In this document: positions 7,859 through 15,257 of the stretch, piece after piece
How positions within the stretch are numbered: position 1 is the stretch's first letter
How the letters are laid out: every line of letters starts with the position of its first letter
Source: Lachnospiraceae bacterium UBA4317
GTDB taxonomy: Bacteria; Bacillota_A; Clostridia; Lachnospirales; Lachnospiraceae
Length of the DNA: 20,426 nt
Direction of reading: 5' to 3'
NCBI GenBank assembly: GCA_002394525.1
Contig: DGUF01000214.1
Location: forward strand, 1,515-21,940
Position numbers and translations under genes: made by a program
Notes under the pieces: generated by a model
What the model was told of the DNA's origin: nothing
Database searches by the model: none
The model's input: only the letters and a program-made list of their open reading frames with translations

Positions 7859-8866
7859 TTATTTATCGAGCTGATAGAAGCCGATCTTTTTATAGACCTT
7901 GCGGAGGGTCTTGTTGGCGATCCAGGAAGCCTTCTCCGCGCCCTCTCTGTAGATGGAATTGAGGTAGGCCTTGTCGGCGATCAGGCGCTTTGCCTCCTCG
8001 CGGATGGGATTGAGGGTATCGACGACCGCCTCTCCCACTGCCGGCTTGAAGACCCCGTAACCCTGGCCCTCGAATTCCCGCTCGATCTCCGCGAAGGTCT
8101 TTCCGGTGATCGTCGAGTAGATGTTCATGAGGTTGGCGACGCCGGGCTTGTTCTCGCGGTCATAGCGGACGCAGTTCTCGGTGTCGGAATCCGTGACGGC
8201 CCTCTTGAACTTCTTCATGATCACATTGGGCTCGTCCATAAGGAAGACACAGCCCTGGGGATTGGACTTGGACATCTTCTGGTCGGGCGTCATCAAACCG
8301 TAGATCCTGGCCCCGACCTTGCTGATGAAGGGCTCCGGCACGCGGAACACCTCGCCGTAAATATTGTTGAAGCGGTTGGCGATGTTCCTGCAGAGCTCGA
8401 CATGCTGCTTCTGGTCCTCTCCGACCGGCACATAGTGGGGCTGGTAGAGCAGGATGTCCGCCGCCATCAGCGAGGGATAGGTGAAAAGCCCCGCATTGAT
8501 ATTGTCCTTGTGCTTTTCGGACTTGTCCTTGAACTGGGTCATGCGGGTCAGCTCGCCGAACATGGTGTAGCAGTCGAGGACCCAGCCGAGCTGGGCGTGG
8601 GCCGGCACATGGGACTGCAGAAAAAGAGTATTCTTTTCCGGGTCCAGGCCGCAGGCGATGTAGATGGCCAGCATTTCCAGAGAACGGCGGCGGAGCTCCT
8701 TGGGATCCTGCCTGACCGTGATCGTATGCATATCGGCCATAAAATAGTAACAGTCGTAGTCATTGACCCGGTCTGCCCAGTTCTTGATCGCTCCCAGGTA
8801 ATTTCCCAGATGCAGGTCTCCGCTCGGCTGGATCCCTGAAAGCATGATTTTCTTTTCGTCATTCAT
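7859..8866 (-). CDS. trpS: Tryptophan--tRNA ligase
   Basis: Class I aminoacyl-tRNA synthetase that charges tRNA-Trp. With the chosen start it has 335 residues, the normal size for TrpS. The N-terminal LSGIQPSGDLHLGNYLG contains the HIGH-type signature and KMSKSNPQ is the KMSKS loop. A longer in-frame start at 8893 (nine more residues) exists, but AGGAGGAG lies inside that extension, 11-13 nt before the ATG at 8866, and known TrpS proteins begin near the IMLSGIQPSG block, so 8866 is preferred. A sigma-A promoter lies just upstream. No T-box leader fits in the short 5' region. Downstream, 67 nt lead to xpt with no visible terminator, so readthrough into the export operon is possible. Confidence 0.95.
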   Translation of the reverse strand: MNDEKKIMLSGIQPSGDLHLGNYLGAIKNWADRVNDYDCYYFMADMHTITVRQDPKELRRRSLEMLAIYIACGLDPEKNTLFLQSHVPAHAQLGWVLDCYTMFGELTRMTQFKDKSEKHKDNINAGLFTYPSLMAADILLYQPHYVPVGEDQKQHVELCRNIANRFNNIYGEVFRVPEPFISKVGARIYGLMTPDQKMSKSNPQGCVFLMDEPNVIMKKFKRAVTDSDTENCVRYDRENKPGVANLMNIYSTITGKTFAEIEREFEGQGYGVFKPAVGEAVVDTLNPIREEAKRLIADKAYLNSIYREGAEKASWIANKTLRKVYKKIGFYQLDK

Positions 8867-8918
8867 AATGAAAGATACTCCTCCTGTCCTCATTGTTCAT
8901 TCACTGCCGGATTGTCCC

Positions 8919-8947
8919 ATCTTAACACGCGTAAAAAAATTGTGCAA
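8919..8947 (-). promoter_or_regulatory. Sigma-A type promoter of trpS
   Basis: On the minus strand TTGCAC (8942-8947) is followed after exactly 17 nt by TAAGAT (8919-8924). Transcription would start near 8912, about 45 nt before the trpS ATG. It lies just downstream of the GH32 stop codon with no terminator between, so some readthrough from GH32 is possible. It is the only good promoter seen to the right of the xpt-export operon. Confidence 0.7.
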
Positions 8948-8953
8948 CACGGG

Positions 8954-10447
8954 TCAGATCAGGAAGCTGTCCTTCACCGCGTTATTGAGGGTCCACATGC
9001 GGTTGAAGGTATCGCCCTGGATCCTGAAGAAATGTTCGTCCGCATCCGGGAAGATCCGGGAGGTAAAGACGGCGTCGCCGTCGTTGACGAAGATCTCGAC
9101 CGAGCTGCTGTCGACAAAGATGCGCAGGTGCTGGAGGCCGTTCTCCAGGGGCCTGGTCCGGCTCTCGCCCTCGGATTCATTGAAGCGGATGTGCATGCCG
9201 CTCCTGTCGACCGTGATCTCCTTTTTATCCTCATTATAGATAATGGAGAGGCCGCCCTTTCCTTCCCTGTCCGTGAACAGGTCCAGGCGCACGTCCCCCC
9301 TCCTGCAGTCCAGCTCGACCTCGGCCGCGGCGGGGAGGGCGAAGCAGCCGGCCTCATTGGCGGCCGCGGGATCCCTCAGGTTGATCTTTTCGTCGCGGAG
9401 CTTTTTGAGTTCCGGCAGGGGCTGCTGGATCAGTCGGCGGCCCCGGACCGTCAGCTCGCGGGGAAGGGTCAGGCAGCCGGCCCAGTCCTCTTCGTCCGTC
9501 GGATAGGCGACATCCGGCACCCCCATCCAGGCGATCAGGACCGCCTTGTCGGCGTCCTGCAGGTTGTTGGCGCAGGCGGCCGCATAGGAGTCAAAGCCGA
9601 AGTCCAGGACATGGAAGGCGCCGTCGGGCGTGAAGGTCAGGCTCTCCCAGTCCATGTGGCCCAGGATATAGCCGTTGTGGTTCTGGCTCTGCCCCCTGCC
9701 GGGCAGGGTCAGGTGCTGGGGGCACAGGAGGAGGACATCGGTCCCGCCCAGGTGCTCGATCGAGGGGCATTCCCACATGTCGCCGAAATTCTCAAAGCCC
9801 GGGACCTTCAGCTCTCCCTCGAAGGTCCAGCCGTGCTGCAGGTCCTCGGAGGCATAGACCAGGACGCAGCCCCGCTTGTCCAGGGTCTGGGCGCCGATGA
9901 TCATATAGTACTTGTCCTGGTCGGGCAGGCGGATGATCTTGGGGTCCCTCTGGTGCTCGGTGTAGGCCGGGTTGGCGCCGAACAGAGGGAGGGGATATTT
10001 TTCCGGCCAGCCGTCATTGCCCAGCCTGGCCAGGCAGGTATAGGCGTGCCTGGTCCAGTCCGCGTCCCTGTGGTTCCCTGTATAATAGAGGTAGATCTTG
10101 TCCCCGATGGGCATGGCGGAGCCGGAGTAGACGCCCTTGTTGTCATAGCCGTCCTCCTGGTCCGGCAGCAGGCAGACCCCCAGGTTCTTCCAGGTCACCA
10201 GGTCCTTGGAGACGATGTGGTACCAGTGCTTGAGACCGTGGACAGCTCCCCAGGGGCACCACTGGTAGAAAAGATGCCAGCGGTTGTCATGCCAGACGAA
10301 ACCGTTGGGGTCATTCATCAGTCCCGTCACGGCCTGGTTGTGGAAATGCTGGCGGTAGACGGAAGCCGACACCTTCCGGTAAAGTTCCTCCAGTTCCTGC
10401 GGGTCCTTCAGATAACGGTATTTTTCCTCTCTTGTCCACTCCCTCAT
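8954..10447 (-). CDS. GH32 sucrose-6-phosphate hydrolase / beta-fructosidase
   Basis: A 497-residue glycoside hydrolase family 32 enzyme that splits beta-fructosides; in Firmicutes the intracellular form usually acts on sucrose-6-phosphate. All three catalytic blocks are present: nucleophile Asp46 in MNDPNG, Asp168 in RDPK (transition-state stabiliser) and acid/base Glu226 in WECPS. Residues about 30-345 form the five-bladed propeller and about 380-497 the beta-sandwich. No signal peptide, so cytoplasmic. The ATG at 10447 has AGGAGG 6 nt upstream. Neighbours are a HAD phosphatase upstream and trpS downstream; no PTS or sugar transporter gene is adjacent, so the sugar cannot be named from context. 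ScrB is the likely role; free sucrose or fructan hydrolysis is possible. Confidence 0.92.
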   Translation of the reverse strand: MREWTREEKYRYLKDPQELEELYRKVSASVYRQHFHNQAVTGLMNDPNGFVWHDNRWHLFYQWCPWGAVHGLKHWYHIVSKDLVTWKNLGVCLLPDQEDGYDNKGVYSGSAMPIGDKIYLYYTGNHRDADWTRHAYTCLARLGNDGWPEKYPLPLFGANPAYTEHQRDPKIIRLPDQDKYYMIIGAQTLDKRGCVLVYASEDLQHGWTFEGELKVPGFENFGDMWECPSIEHLGGTDVLLLCPQHLTLPGRGQSQNHNGYILGHMDWESLTFTPDGAFHVLDFGFDSYAAACANNLQDADKAVLIAWMGVPDVAYPTDEEDWAGCLTLPRELTVRGRRLIQQPLPELKKLRDEKINLRDPAAANEAGCFALPAAAEVELDCRRGDVRLDLFTDREGKGGLSIIYNEDKKEITVDRSGMHIRFNESEGESRTRPLENGLQHLRIFVDSSSVEIFVNDGDAVFTSRIFPDADEHFFRIQGDTFNRMWTLNNAVKDSFLI

Positions 10448-10503
10448 GATGCCCCTCCTTTCCTTCCTGAATGATTTGATAAATAGTTTTATTCTTCATC
10501 GCC

Positions 10504-10525
10504 CAAGACCCGCTGGCGAGTCTTG
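10504..10525. repeat. 22-bp inverted repeat upstream of the GH32 gene
   Basis: Arms CAAGACCCGC (10504-10513) and GCGAGTCTTG (10516-10525), with a 2-bp centre, match at 9 of 10 positions; the odd one is a G:T pair in RNA. It lies 57 nt upstream of the GH32 start and 15 nt after the HAD stop. On the minus strand no U-run follows, so it is a poor terminator in the gene direction. An operator for a LacI- or TetR-type sugar regulator is a reasonable guess, but no regulator gene is adjacent. Confidence 0.45.
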
Positions 10526-10539
10526 AAAAAATACTTTTT

Positions 10540-11355
10540 TTATGTCAGAACAAATCTTTCGATGATCTCGCCGACGCCGCCCTCATCGTTGTCCGCCGCG
10601 GCGATATAGTCGCACTCTCCGCGTATGCCGTCAAAGACATTGGCGACGGCCGCGCCCAGTCCCGCGGCCCGGATCATGGACAGGTCGTTGACATTGTCGC
10701 CGATCGCGATCGTGTCCTTGATGTCCACCCCCAGGATCTGCGCCAGCCGCTGAAGGCCGGCTCCCTTGCTGACTCCCTTCTTGTTGAATTCCAGGTAGCG
10801 GTTGCTGGAATAGCTGAGCTCGCACTGGTCCAGGAGATCCTCGACCTCCCGCTCCAGAGGGTTCAGATAGCTGTAGCCGTCCTCGTGCTCGTAGATGACC
10901 TTGATGATCTGCTGCCCCTCCAGGAAGGACAGGTCCTTCGCGTCAATTTCAACATAGGTCTGCCGGTTGTTCAAAAACTCCTTCTCGTCCTCGTTGATCC
11001 CGTAAATGTAGACCGTATCCTGCGTGTATACATGAATACAGACTCCGAAGTCCAGTCCCCTCCTGTAAAGGGCATCCGCCAGTTCCCCGGAGATCCCCTC
11101 CAGATGGAGGACACGGTTTCCCCTGTTCTCGGTGATCACGCTGCCGTTAAAAGAGATCGAGTACTGGTCCGGCAGGTCGTAAAGGCCCAGCTCCTGCAGG
11201 GTATTCTGGAAGGAGAGATAGCCTCTGCCGGAGGAGCAGACAAAGCGGACGCCCCGGTCTGCCGCCGCGCGGACCGCCTCCACATTTCTCCTGCAGACGC
11301 TCCTGTCCGTACTCAGGAGGGTCTCATCGAGGTCACAGGTGATGATCTTATACAC
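10540..11355 (-). CDS. Cof-type HAD-IIB hydrolase (sugar/nucleotide phosphatase family)
   Basis: A 271-residue cytoplasmic haloacid dehalogenase-type phosphatase. Motif I DLDET carries the nucleophile Asp8 and acid/base Asp10. SSGRGY lies in motif II, and GDNVNDLSM is the motif IV metal site. The C2-type cap sits between. Such enzymes dephosphorylate sugar phosphates, FMN or similar small molecules; the exact substrate cannot be told. The reading frame is open further upstream to a TTG at 11499. However, the GTG at 11355 is chosen because AAAGGA lies 8 nt upstream and the family begins at YKIITCDLDETLL; the extra 48 residues are GC-rich leader and look non-coding. Promoter and a leader of about 140 nt are described separately. 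Confidence 0.9.
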   Translation of the reverse strand: MYKIITCDLDETLLSTDRSVCRRNVEAVRAAADRGVRFVCSSGRGYLSFQNTLQELGLYDLPDQYSISFNGSVITENRGNRVLHLEGISGELADALYRRGLDFGVCIHVYTQDTVYIYGINEDEKEFLNNRQTYVEIDAKDLSFLEGQQIIKVIYEHEDGYSYLNPLEREVEDLLDQCELSYSSNRYLEFNKKGVSKGAGLQRLAQILGVDIKDTIAIGDNVNDLSMIRAAGLGAAVANVFDGIRGECDYIAAADNDEGGVGEIIERFVLT

Positions 11356-11497
11356 TTTTCGTTTCCTTTCTTTTAATAATGCATTCCAAAAGGCCGTCCG
11401 GTCCGCGCCCGCCCCGCCTGTCAGTCTGAGACGGGACTGCCGACCCCAAAGCCTCACGGTCTCAGGCGGCACCACCGGCCGGAGCCAGAGCACGGAC
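11356..11497 (-). other. GC-rich, structured 5' leader of the HAD gene
   Basis: About 140 nt between the predicted start of transcription and the GTG. Two perfect 7-bp pairings are possible that share bases: 11426-11432 (CTGAGAC) with 11459-11465, and 11414-11420 (CCGCCTG) with 11463-11469. Because 11463-11465 would be used in both, the folds exclude each other at least in part. This could be a regulatory leader, but the region is very GC-rich and chance pairing is a real possibility. No known riboswitch core was recognised. Confidence 0.35.
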
Positions 11498-11503
11498 AAT
11501 TCT

Positions 11504-11512
11504 ATTATAGCA
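11504..11512 (-). promoter_or_regulatory. Extended -10 promoter of the HAD gene
   Basis: On the minus strand TGC (11510-11512) directly precedes a perfect TATAAT (11504-11509), an extended -10 element. No good -35 box is present at the expected distance, where a terminator-like hairpin sits instead, as is tolerated with extended -10 promoters. Transcription would begin near 11497. Confidence 0.65.
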
Positions 11513-11515
11513 TAG

Positions 11516-11534
11516 AAAAAAAGCCCGCACGGGC
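11516..11534 (-). terminator. Terminator-like hairpin on minus strand, just before the HAD promoter
   Basis: On the minus strand GCCCGTGCGGGC (11523-11534) is a perfect hairpin followed by seven T (11516-11522). No annotated minus-strand gene lies upstream of it for almost 4 kb, so it either shields the HAD promoter from antisense transcription or ends an unannotated short transcript. A larger inverted repeat, CCTTCCA (11534-11540) and TGGAAGG (11570-11576), is next to it and is followed by eight T on the plus strand (11581-11588), so the structure may stop transcription both ways. Confidence 0.55.
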
Positions 11535-11655
11535 CTTCCAGTATGATTATCTTATGCTTTTTTACGCCATGGAAGGAGGCTTTTTTTTCAAGGGGCAGAG
11601 TTTGGTATTTTCGCGAAAAAACCGATTTTTCCGCAGGGTCTGTACTGTGCCGCCG

Positions 11656-11692
11656 CTTTTTAATATTATAGTAGTATATACATATAGACAGA
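11656..11692 (+). promoter_or_regulatory. AT-rich probable promoter region of the zinc-ribbon/TPM operon
   Basis: An AT-rich block with several -10-like words (TATTAT at 11664, TATAGT at 11667, TATACA at 11677) lies about 85-120 nt before the ATG at 11777. None has a good -35 partner at 16-18 nt, so the exact promoter cannot be fixed from sequence alone. Confidence 0.35.
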
Positions 11693-11776
11693 GTAACCCC
11701 CGTCTCGTCAAAGTGCCGTGCGCCTTGCCGGGACTATGTGCCTTTACGAAACTTCTGATGATCCGGAGGAATCACT

Positions 11777-13048
11777 ATGCGTTCGATCAAAGAACAGAAA
11801 TGCCCTGCCTGCGGCGCCCCCCTGCGCTTTGACCCCGCCTCGGGAAAGCTGGTCTGCGATTACTGCGGTACGGTCACAGACCTGGACCGGCCTCAGGCCC
11901 AATCCCCCGACAGGCCGGAGGAAGGACCGGCGGACCAGACCGCCCAGGGCCAGGCGGGATCCGCAGGCTACGGAGAGGGCCAGACCGCCCAGGGCCAGGC
12001 GGGATCCGCAGGCTCCGGAGAGGGCCAAAGCGCCCCGGGCCAGGCAGGCTCCGCAGGGTCCGGCGGAGACCAGAGTGCCGCTGCCGGGGACAAGCCCCGG
12101 AAGGACACGATCGAGGGTTTTGATTTCCAGCATATGACCGACGCGGTATCCGTTCCGGATGCCGAAAACCTGCCGGTCTACAACTGCGTCTCCTGCGGCG
12201 CGGAGGTGATCGCCCCAGCCGAGCAGGCCGCCCTGACCTGCCCCTACTGCGGCAACAACATTGTCCTGACGGACAAGATCTCCGGCAGGCTCCGCCCCGA
12301 CGGCGTGATCCCCTTCCGGATCCAGGCAAAAGACCTGCCCGACGCGGTCAACCGCTTTTACCGGGACAAAAAACTCCTGCCCCGCCGCTTTTTCAGCGAG
12401 AGCACCATGGGCCGGGTGACCGGCGTCTATGTCCCCTTCTGGGTCTTTCGCGGCAGGGTGGAGGGCCGCTTTACCTACGGCGCCGATTCCTCTGTCTCCA
12501 TCCGGAACGGAAACTACATCATCACCACGACCGACCACTACCGCCTGGTCCGCGATGCCGCCCTCGACTTTGATGACCTGCCGGTCGATGCCAGCGGCAG
12601 GATCGAGGACAGGCTCATGGATTCCCTGGAGCCCTTCGACTCCGCAGAGACAAAGCCTTTTGACATGCGCTACCTGGCAGGCTTTACCGCCGACCGCTTT
12701 GACCAGAAAAAATCCGATATCTCCAACCGGGCTCAGACGCGGATGATGACCAGCACGGCCACACTCGTCGACAGGCAGGCCACTGCCGGCTACCTGAACG
12801 CCTACAGAAAGCACACGGACCTCCGTCCCTCCGTAGACGCGAAATATATCCTCTTTCCAGTCTACCTCTTTGACATCTCCCACGCCGGCAAAAACTACCA
12901 CTTTGCCGTCAACGGCCAGACCGGCAAGGTCGTCGGCGACCTGCCGACCGATCCCGGGACCAGCCTGATCTATTTTCTCAAGCGATTCGGCCTGGTCTCC
13001 GGAGCCCTCATCGCCTTGTCCGTCATCCGCTATATGATGGGCATGTGA
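11777..13048 (+). CDS. Double zinc-ribbon protein with C-terminal membrane helix
   Basis: A 423-residue protein with two CxxC...CxxC zinc ribbons: Cys9/Cys12/Cys27/Cys30 (TFIIB-type, CPACG...CDYCG) and Cys137/Cys140/Cys155/Cys158 (CVSCG...CPYCG). Between them is a Gly/Ala/Gln-rich linker built of three 15-residue repeats (54-98). The remainder, about 170-390, is a conserved-looking globular part, and a hydrophobic helix lies at about 396-420. I know no biochemical function; the family is annotated only as zinc-ribbon-containing. The ATG has GGAGG 7-8 nt upstream. The TPM-domain gene follows after 16 nt, so the two very likely form an operon and work at the membrane together. The zinc sites should face the cytoplasm, because there is no signal peptide. 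Confidence 0.85.
   Translation: MRSIKEQKCPACGAPLRFDPASGKLVCDYCGTVTDLDRPQAQSPDRPEEGPADQTAQGQAGSAGYGEGQTAQGQAGSAGSGEGQSAPGQAGSAGSGGDQSAAAGDKPRKDTIEGFDFQHMTDAVSVPDAENLPVYNCVSCGAEVIAPAEQAALTCPYCGNNIVLTDKISGRLRPDGVIPFRIQAKDLPDAVNRFYRDKKLLPRRFFSESTMGRVTGVYVPFWVFRGRVEGRFTYGADSSVSIRNGNYIITTTDHYRLVRDAALDFDDLPVDASGRIEDRLMDSLEPFDSAETKPFDMRYLAGFTADRFDQKKSDISNRAQTRMMTSTATLVDRQATAGYLNAYRKHTDLRPSVDAKYILFPVYLFDISHAGKNYHFAVNGQTGKVVGDLPTDPGTSLIYFLKRFGLVSGALIALSVIRYMMGM
11936..12070 (+). repeat. 45-bp in-frame tandem repeat, three units
   Basis: Units at 11936-11980, 11981-12025 and 12026-12070 encode QTAQGQAGSAGYGEG, QTAQGQAGSAGSGEG and QSAPGQAGSAGSGGD; a fourth unit begins (QSAA). The first two units are nearly identical in DNA and the third has drifted, which suggests recent duplication. 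The repeat lengthens the linker between the two zinc ribbons without breaking frame, so copy number may vary between strains. Confidence 0.9.
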
Positions 13049-13064
13049 TCATGGAGAATCAGAT

Positions 13065-15248
13065 ATGAATATTCCTTATCATTCAGAACCGTCCGCGGCA
13101 AATATCTTCACAGGCAGAAAGGCCGGGGCGGGGCTCCGTCCCCTGCTCCTGTCCGCCGCCCTGGTCCTCTCCCTCTGCCTCTCCCTCTGCTTCCCCCTCA
13201 GGGCCTTTGCCGCCGCGGGCGTAAGCCCGGCGGAGACAGAGCAGACGGCAGGAGACCAGGCCACAGAAAGACAGGTTGCGGCGGACCAGACAGAAAAGAA
13301 CTGGTCGGAGGACTACTACAGGGCCAATGACGACACGGGCGGCCTCTCCGCCGAGGAGCTCAAGGAGCTGGACCGGCTCTGCCTGGAATTCGTGCAGACC
13401 CGGCAGGCGGACCTGAGCCTGCTGGCCCTCTCCTCGGGCAGCTACGGGAATTTTGATGCCGCGGCCTATGCCCGCGCCTATTATGAAAAAGCCGGCTTCG
13501 GTTACGGGCCGGACAAAAAGGGCTTTCAGATGATCTGGGACACCGACACCGACCAGGTCCTGATCGAGGCCTACGGCGGCGCCGGGGACCTGATCCCCGT
13601 GTCCTATCTGAAGTATGTGGCGGACCATGTCGCACAGTACAGGGAGGAATACGGAAACTTCGGCCCCTTCTACGCCACGGTCCGCTATCTCTCCACCTAC
13701 CTGGACAACCGGGAAGAAGAAAAGACAGCGGCCGCTGTTCCCGGCGAGACCCAGACCGGGGCCGGCAGGGACCTGGAGGCCGGAGAGGGCACGGACAGCC
13801 AGGACAGTCTCACCGAAACGGAATCCGGGACCGGTCCGGAGACTGAGGCGCAAGGCTCGGCCCTTGCGTCCTCCGCAGGCGCTGGCGACCCCCGCGCCGC
13901 CCGGGCGGAGACGGACAAGTCCCGCCTCCTTCCCGAGGGGACTTACCCCGATGATTTCCTCCGCGTCGGCGAGGGATCCGACCTGCCGGCCTGGTATCCC
14001 AAGGAGCCGTCCACCTTCCCCTTCTACCATGACGCCGGGGCCCCCCGGGTCGTCGACCAGGCGAACCTCTTTACGGACGAGGAGGAGGCCCGGATGGAGG
14101 ACCGGCTCGCAGAGCTCCGCACGCAGCTGGCCAGAGACATCGTCGTCTTTACAGATGTCTCCACCCACGGCCTCACCCACATGGATTACTCCGAGAGCTT
14201 CTTTGATTTCAACGGATACGGCCTGGGCGACGACTTCGAGGGCGTCTGCCTCATGATCTGTATGGACCCCGCGGACCGGGGCTGGTGGACCAGCTGTACA
14301 GGTCCCGTGACCATGGGCCTCTACACCGAGGACATCGCCAACGAGATCGATGACATGCTCTACCCCTTCATGCTGGACGGCAGCTACTACGACGGCGTCT
14401 CGGACTGGATCGAAAACTTCCGCCGCCTCTACACCACCGGCTCCCCCTACGATGAGGAGTGGGCCATCCAGGACAAGGATACCTTCACCCGCTTCCACGA
14501 CCCCGATGTCCCCCGCGTGGTGGACGACGCCAGGATCCTGACAGAGGAAGAAACCGAAAATCTGGCCCGCAAGGCCCGGACCCTCTCCGAAAAATACAAC
14601 ACCGACATCGTGATCCATACCTCCGCAAGTCCGGGCAGCCTGGACCGGGCGGACTACGGCGAGCTCTACTACTACACCCACGGCTACGGCCTGGGAGAGG
14701 ACTACGACGGGATCCAGCTGACCATCTTCAGACACCAGAACTACAGCCACGGGGCCCATGTCTACGCCTCCGGCGGCGCCCTGGACAAGCTGACCTCCGT
14801 CAACAAGGAGAGGCTCGAGGACCGCTGCAACGGCCTGACCGGCGAAGAAAAATACTACCGGGCGGCCTCCGCCTGGCTGGACCAGACCGAACACATGCTC
14901 CGCACAGGCCGCGCCCCCCTCTCAGCCCAGTCCTGGGCCATGATCGTGGCCTTTTCCCTGGCTGCCGGCATCATCTTCGGCGCCTTCTCCCTGGCCAGGG
15001 CCGCTCTCCGCATGGAGACTCCCAAAATGAAGGAGAATGCGGACGCCTACCTGGTCCGGGGGAGCCTCAGGATCATCAATATCGAGGACACAAAGATCAA
15101 CACGACCGTCCACAGACAGTACTCCCCTCCCCCGAAGGCCAGCTCCTCCTCCAGGTCATCGTCCGGCTCCGGCGGCCGATCCTCCTACTCGGGATCCCAC
15201 AGCGGGTCCTCGGGCAGGAGCCACTCCGGCTCGGGCAGGAAGTTCTGA
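13065..15248 (+). CDS. Secreted/membrane-anchored protein with two or three TPM domains
   Basis: A 727-residue envelope protein. A signal peptide-like helix is at about 25-48, with a possible cut after AFA. Two clear TPM domains follow: about 327-455 (PRVVDQANLFTDEEEARM, then DIVVFTD, DYSESFFDFNGYGLG) and about 483-610 (PRVVDDARILTEEETENL, then DIVIHTS, DYGELYYYTHGYGLG). Residues about 92-212 (LSAEELKELDRLC, AAAYARAYYEKAGFGYG) share the same plan and look like a degenerate third copy. A low-complexity acidic linker lies at 215-290, a membrane helix at about 622-646 and a Ser/Gly-rich tail at 691-727. TPM domains occur in thylakoid and bacterial envelope proteins, some with phosphatase activity; the function here is unknown. 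GGAG is 8 nt before the ATG. It is co-transcribed with the zinc-ribbon gene and ends at a strong terminator. Confidence 0.87.
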   Translation: MNIPYHSEPSAANIFTGRKAGAGLRPLLLSAALVLSLCLSLCFPLRAFAAAGVSPAETEQTAGDQATERQVAADQTEKNWSEDYYRANDDTGGLSAEELKELDRLCLEFVQTRQADLSLLALSSGSYGNFDAAAYARAYYEKAGFGYGPDKKGFQMIWDTDTDQVLIEAYGGAGDLIPVSYLKYVADHVAQYREEYGNFGPFYATVRYLSTYLDNREEEKTAAAVPGETQTGAGRDLEAGEGTDSQDSLTETESGTGPETEAQGSALASSAGAGDPRAARAETDKSRLLPEGTYPDDFLRVGEGSDLPAWYPKEPSTFPFYHDAGAPRVVDQANLFTDEEEARMEDRLAELRTQLARDIVVFTDVSTHGLTHMDYSESFFDFNGYGLGDDFEGVCLMICMDPADRGWWTSCTGPVTMGLYTEDIANEIDDMLYPFMLDGSYYDGVSDWIENFRRLYTTGSPYDEEWAIQDKDTFTRFHDPDVPRVVDDARILTEEETENLARKARTLSEKYNTDIVIHTSASPGSLDRADYGELYYYTHGYGLGEDYDGIQLTIFRHQNYSHGAHVYASGGALDKLTSVNKERLEDRCNGLTGEEKYYRAASAWLDQTEHMLRTGRAPLSAQSWAMIVAFSLAAGIIFGAFSLARAALRMETPKMKENADAYLVRGSLRIINIEDTKINTTVHRQYSPPPKASSSSRSSSGSGGRSSYSGSHSGSSGRSHSGSGRKF

Positions 15249-15257
15249 TCCGGCCTT

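Larger units (their letters stand above)
11498..11776. other. Divergent intergenic region between HAD gene and zinc-ribbon operon
   Basis: With the HAD leader this forms a 421-base gap without a convincing protein gene. Besides the promoter and terminator-like hairpins listed separately, it has a perfect 12-bp palindrome TTTTCGCGAAAA (11608-11619), a short hairpin with A5/T5 arms at 11613-11634, and a strongly AT-rich block at 11656-11690. Minus-strand TATAAT occurs at 11665-11670, without a good -35. Base composition is far more AT-rich than the flanking genes. Confidence 0.5.

Noticed and set aside
8867..8893. Nine-residue longer start of TrpS
   Set aside because: The ribosome binding site lies inside the extension, and the family starts near the later ATG.
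8867..8953. T-box leader before trpS
   Set aside because: The leader from the predicted promoter is about 45 nt, far too short, and no T-box sequence was seen.
8912..10474. Long plus-strand open frame (520 codons) opposite the GH32 gene
   Set aside because: Composition is that of a GC-rich antisense shadow; all GH32 catalytic motifs lie on the minus strand.
11420..11485. TPP-riboswitch-like word (GGTGCCGCCTGAGA) in the HAD leader
   Set aside because: The rest of the conserved TPP core, including the second half with the ACCTGA-type block, is missing.
11356..11499. 48-residue N-terminal extension of the HAD protein from a TTG
   Set aside because: No ribosome site, no family similarity; a GTG with a good ribosome site matches the family start.
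11744..12901. Minus-strand open frame (385 codons) opposite the zinc-ribbon gene
   Set aside because: Shadow of the repeat-bearing gene; the zinc-ribbon cysteines and the ribosome site are on the plus strand.
13083..14894. Minus-strand open frame (603 codons) opposite the TPM gene
   Set aside because: No ribosome site, no recognisable domain, repetitive Gly/Val composition; the plus strand has signal peptide, TPM domains and terminator.
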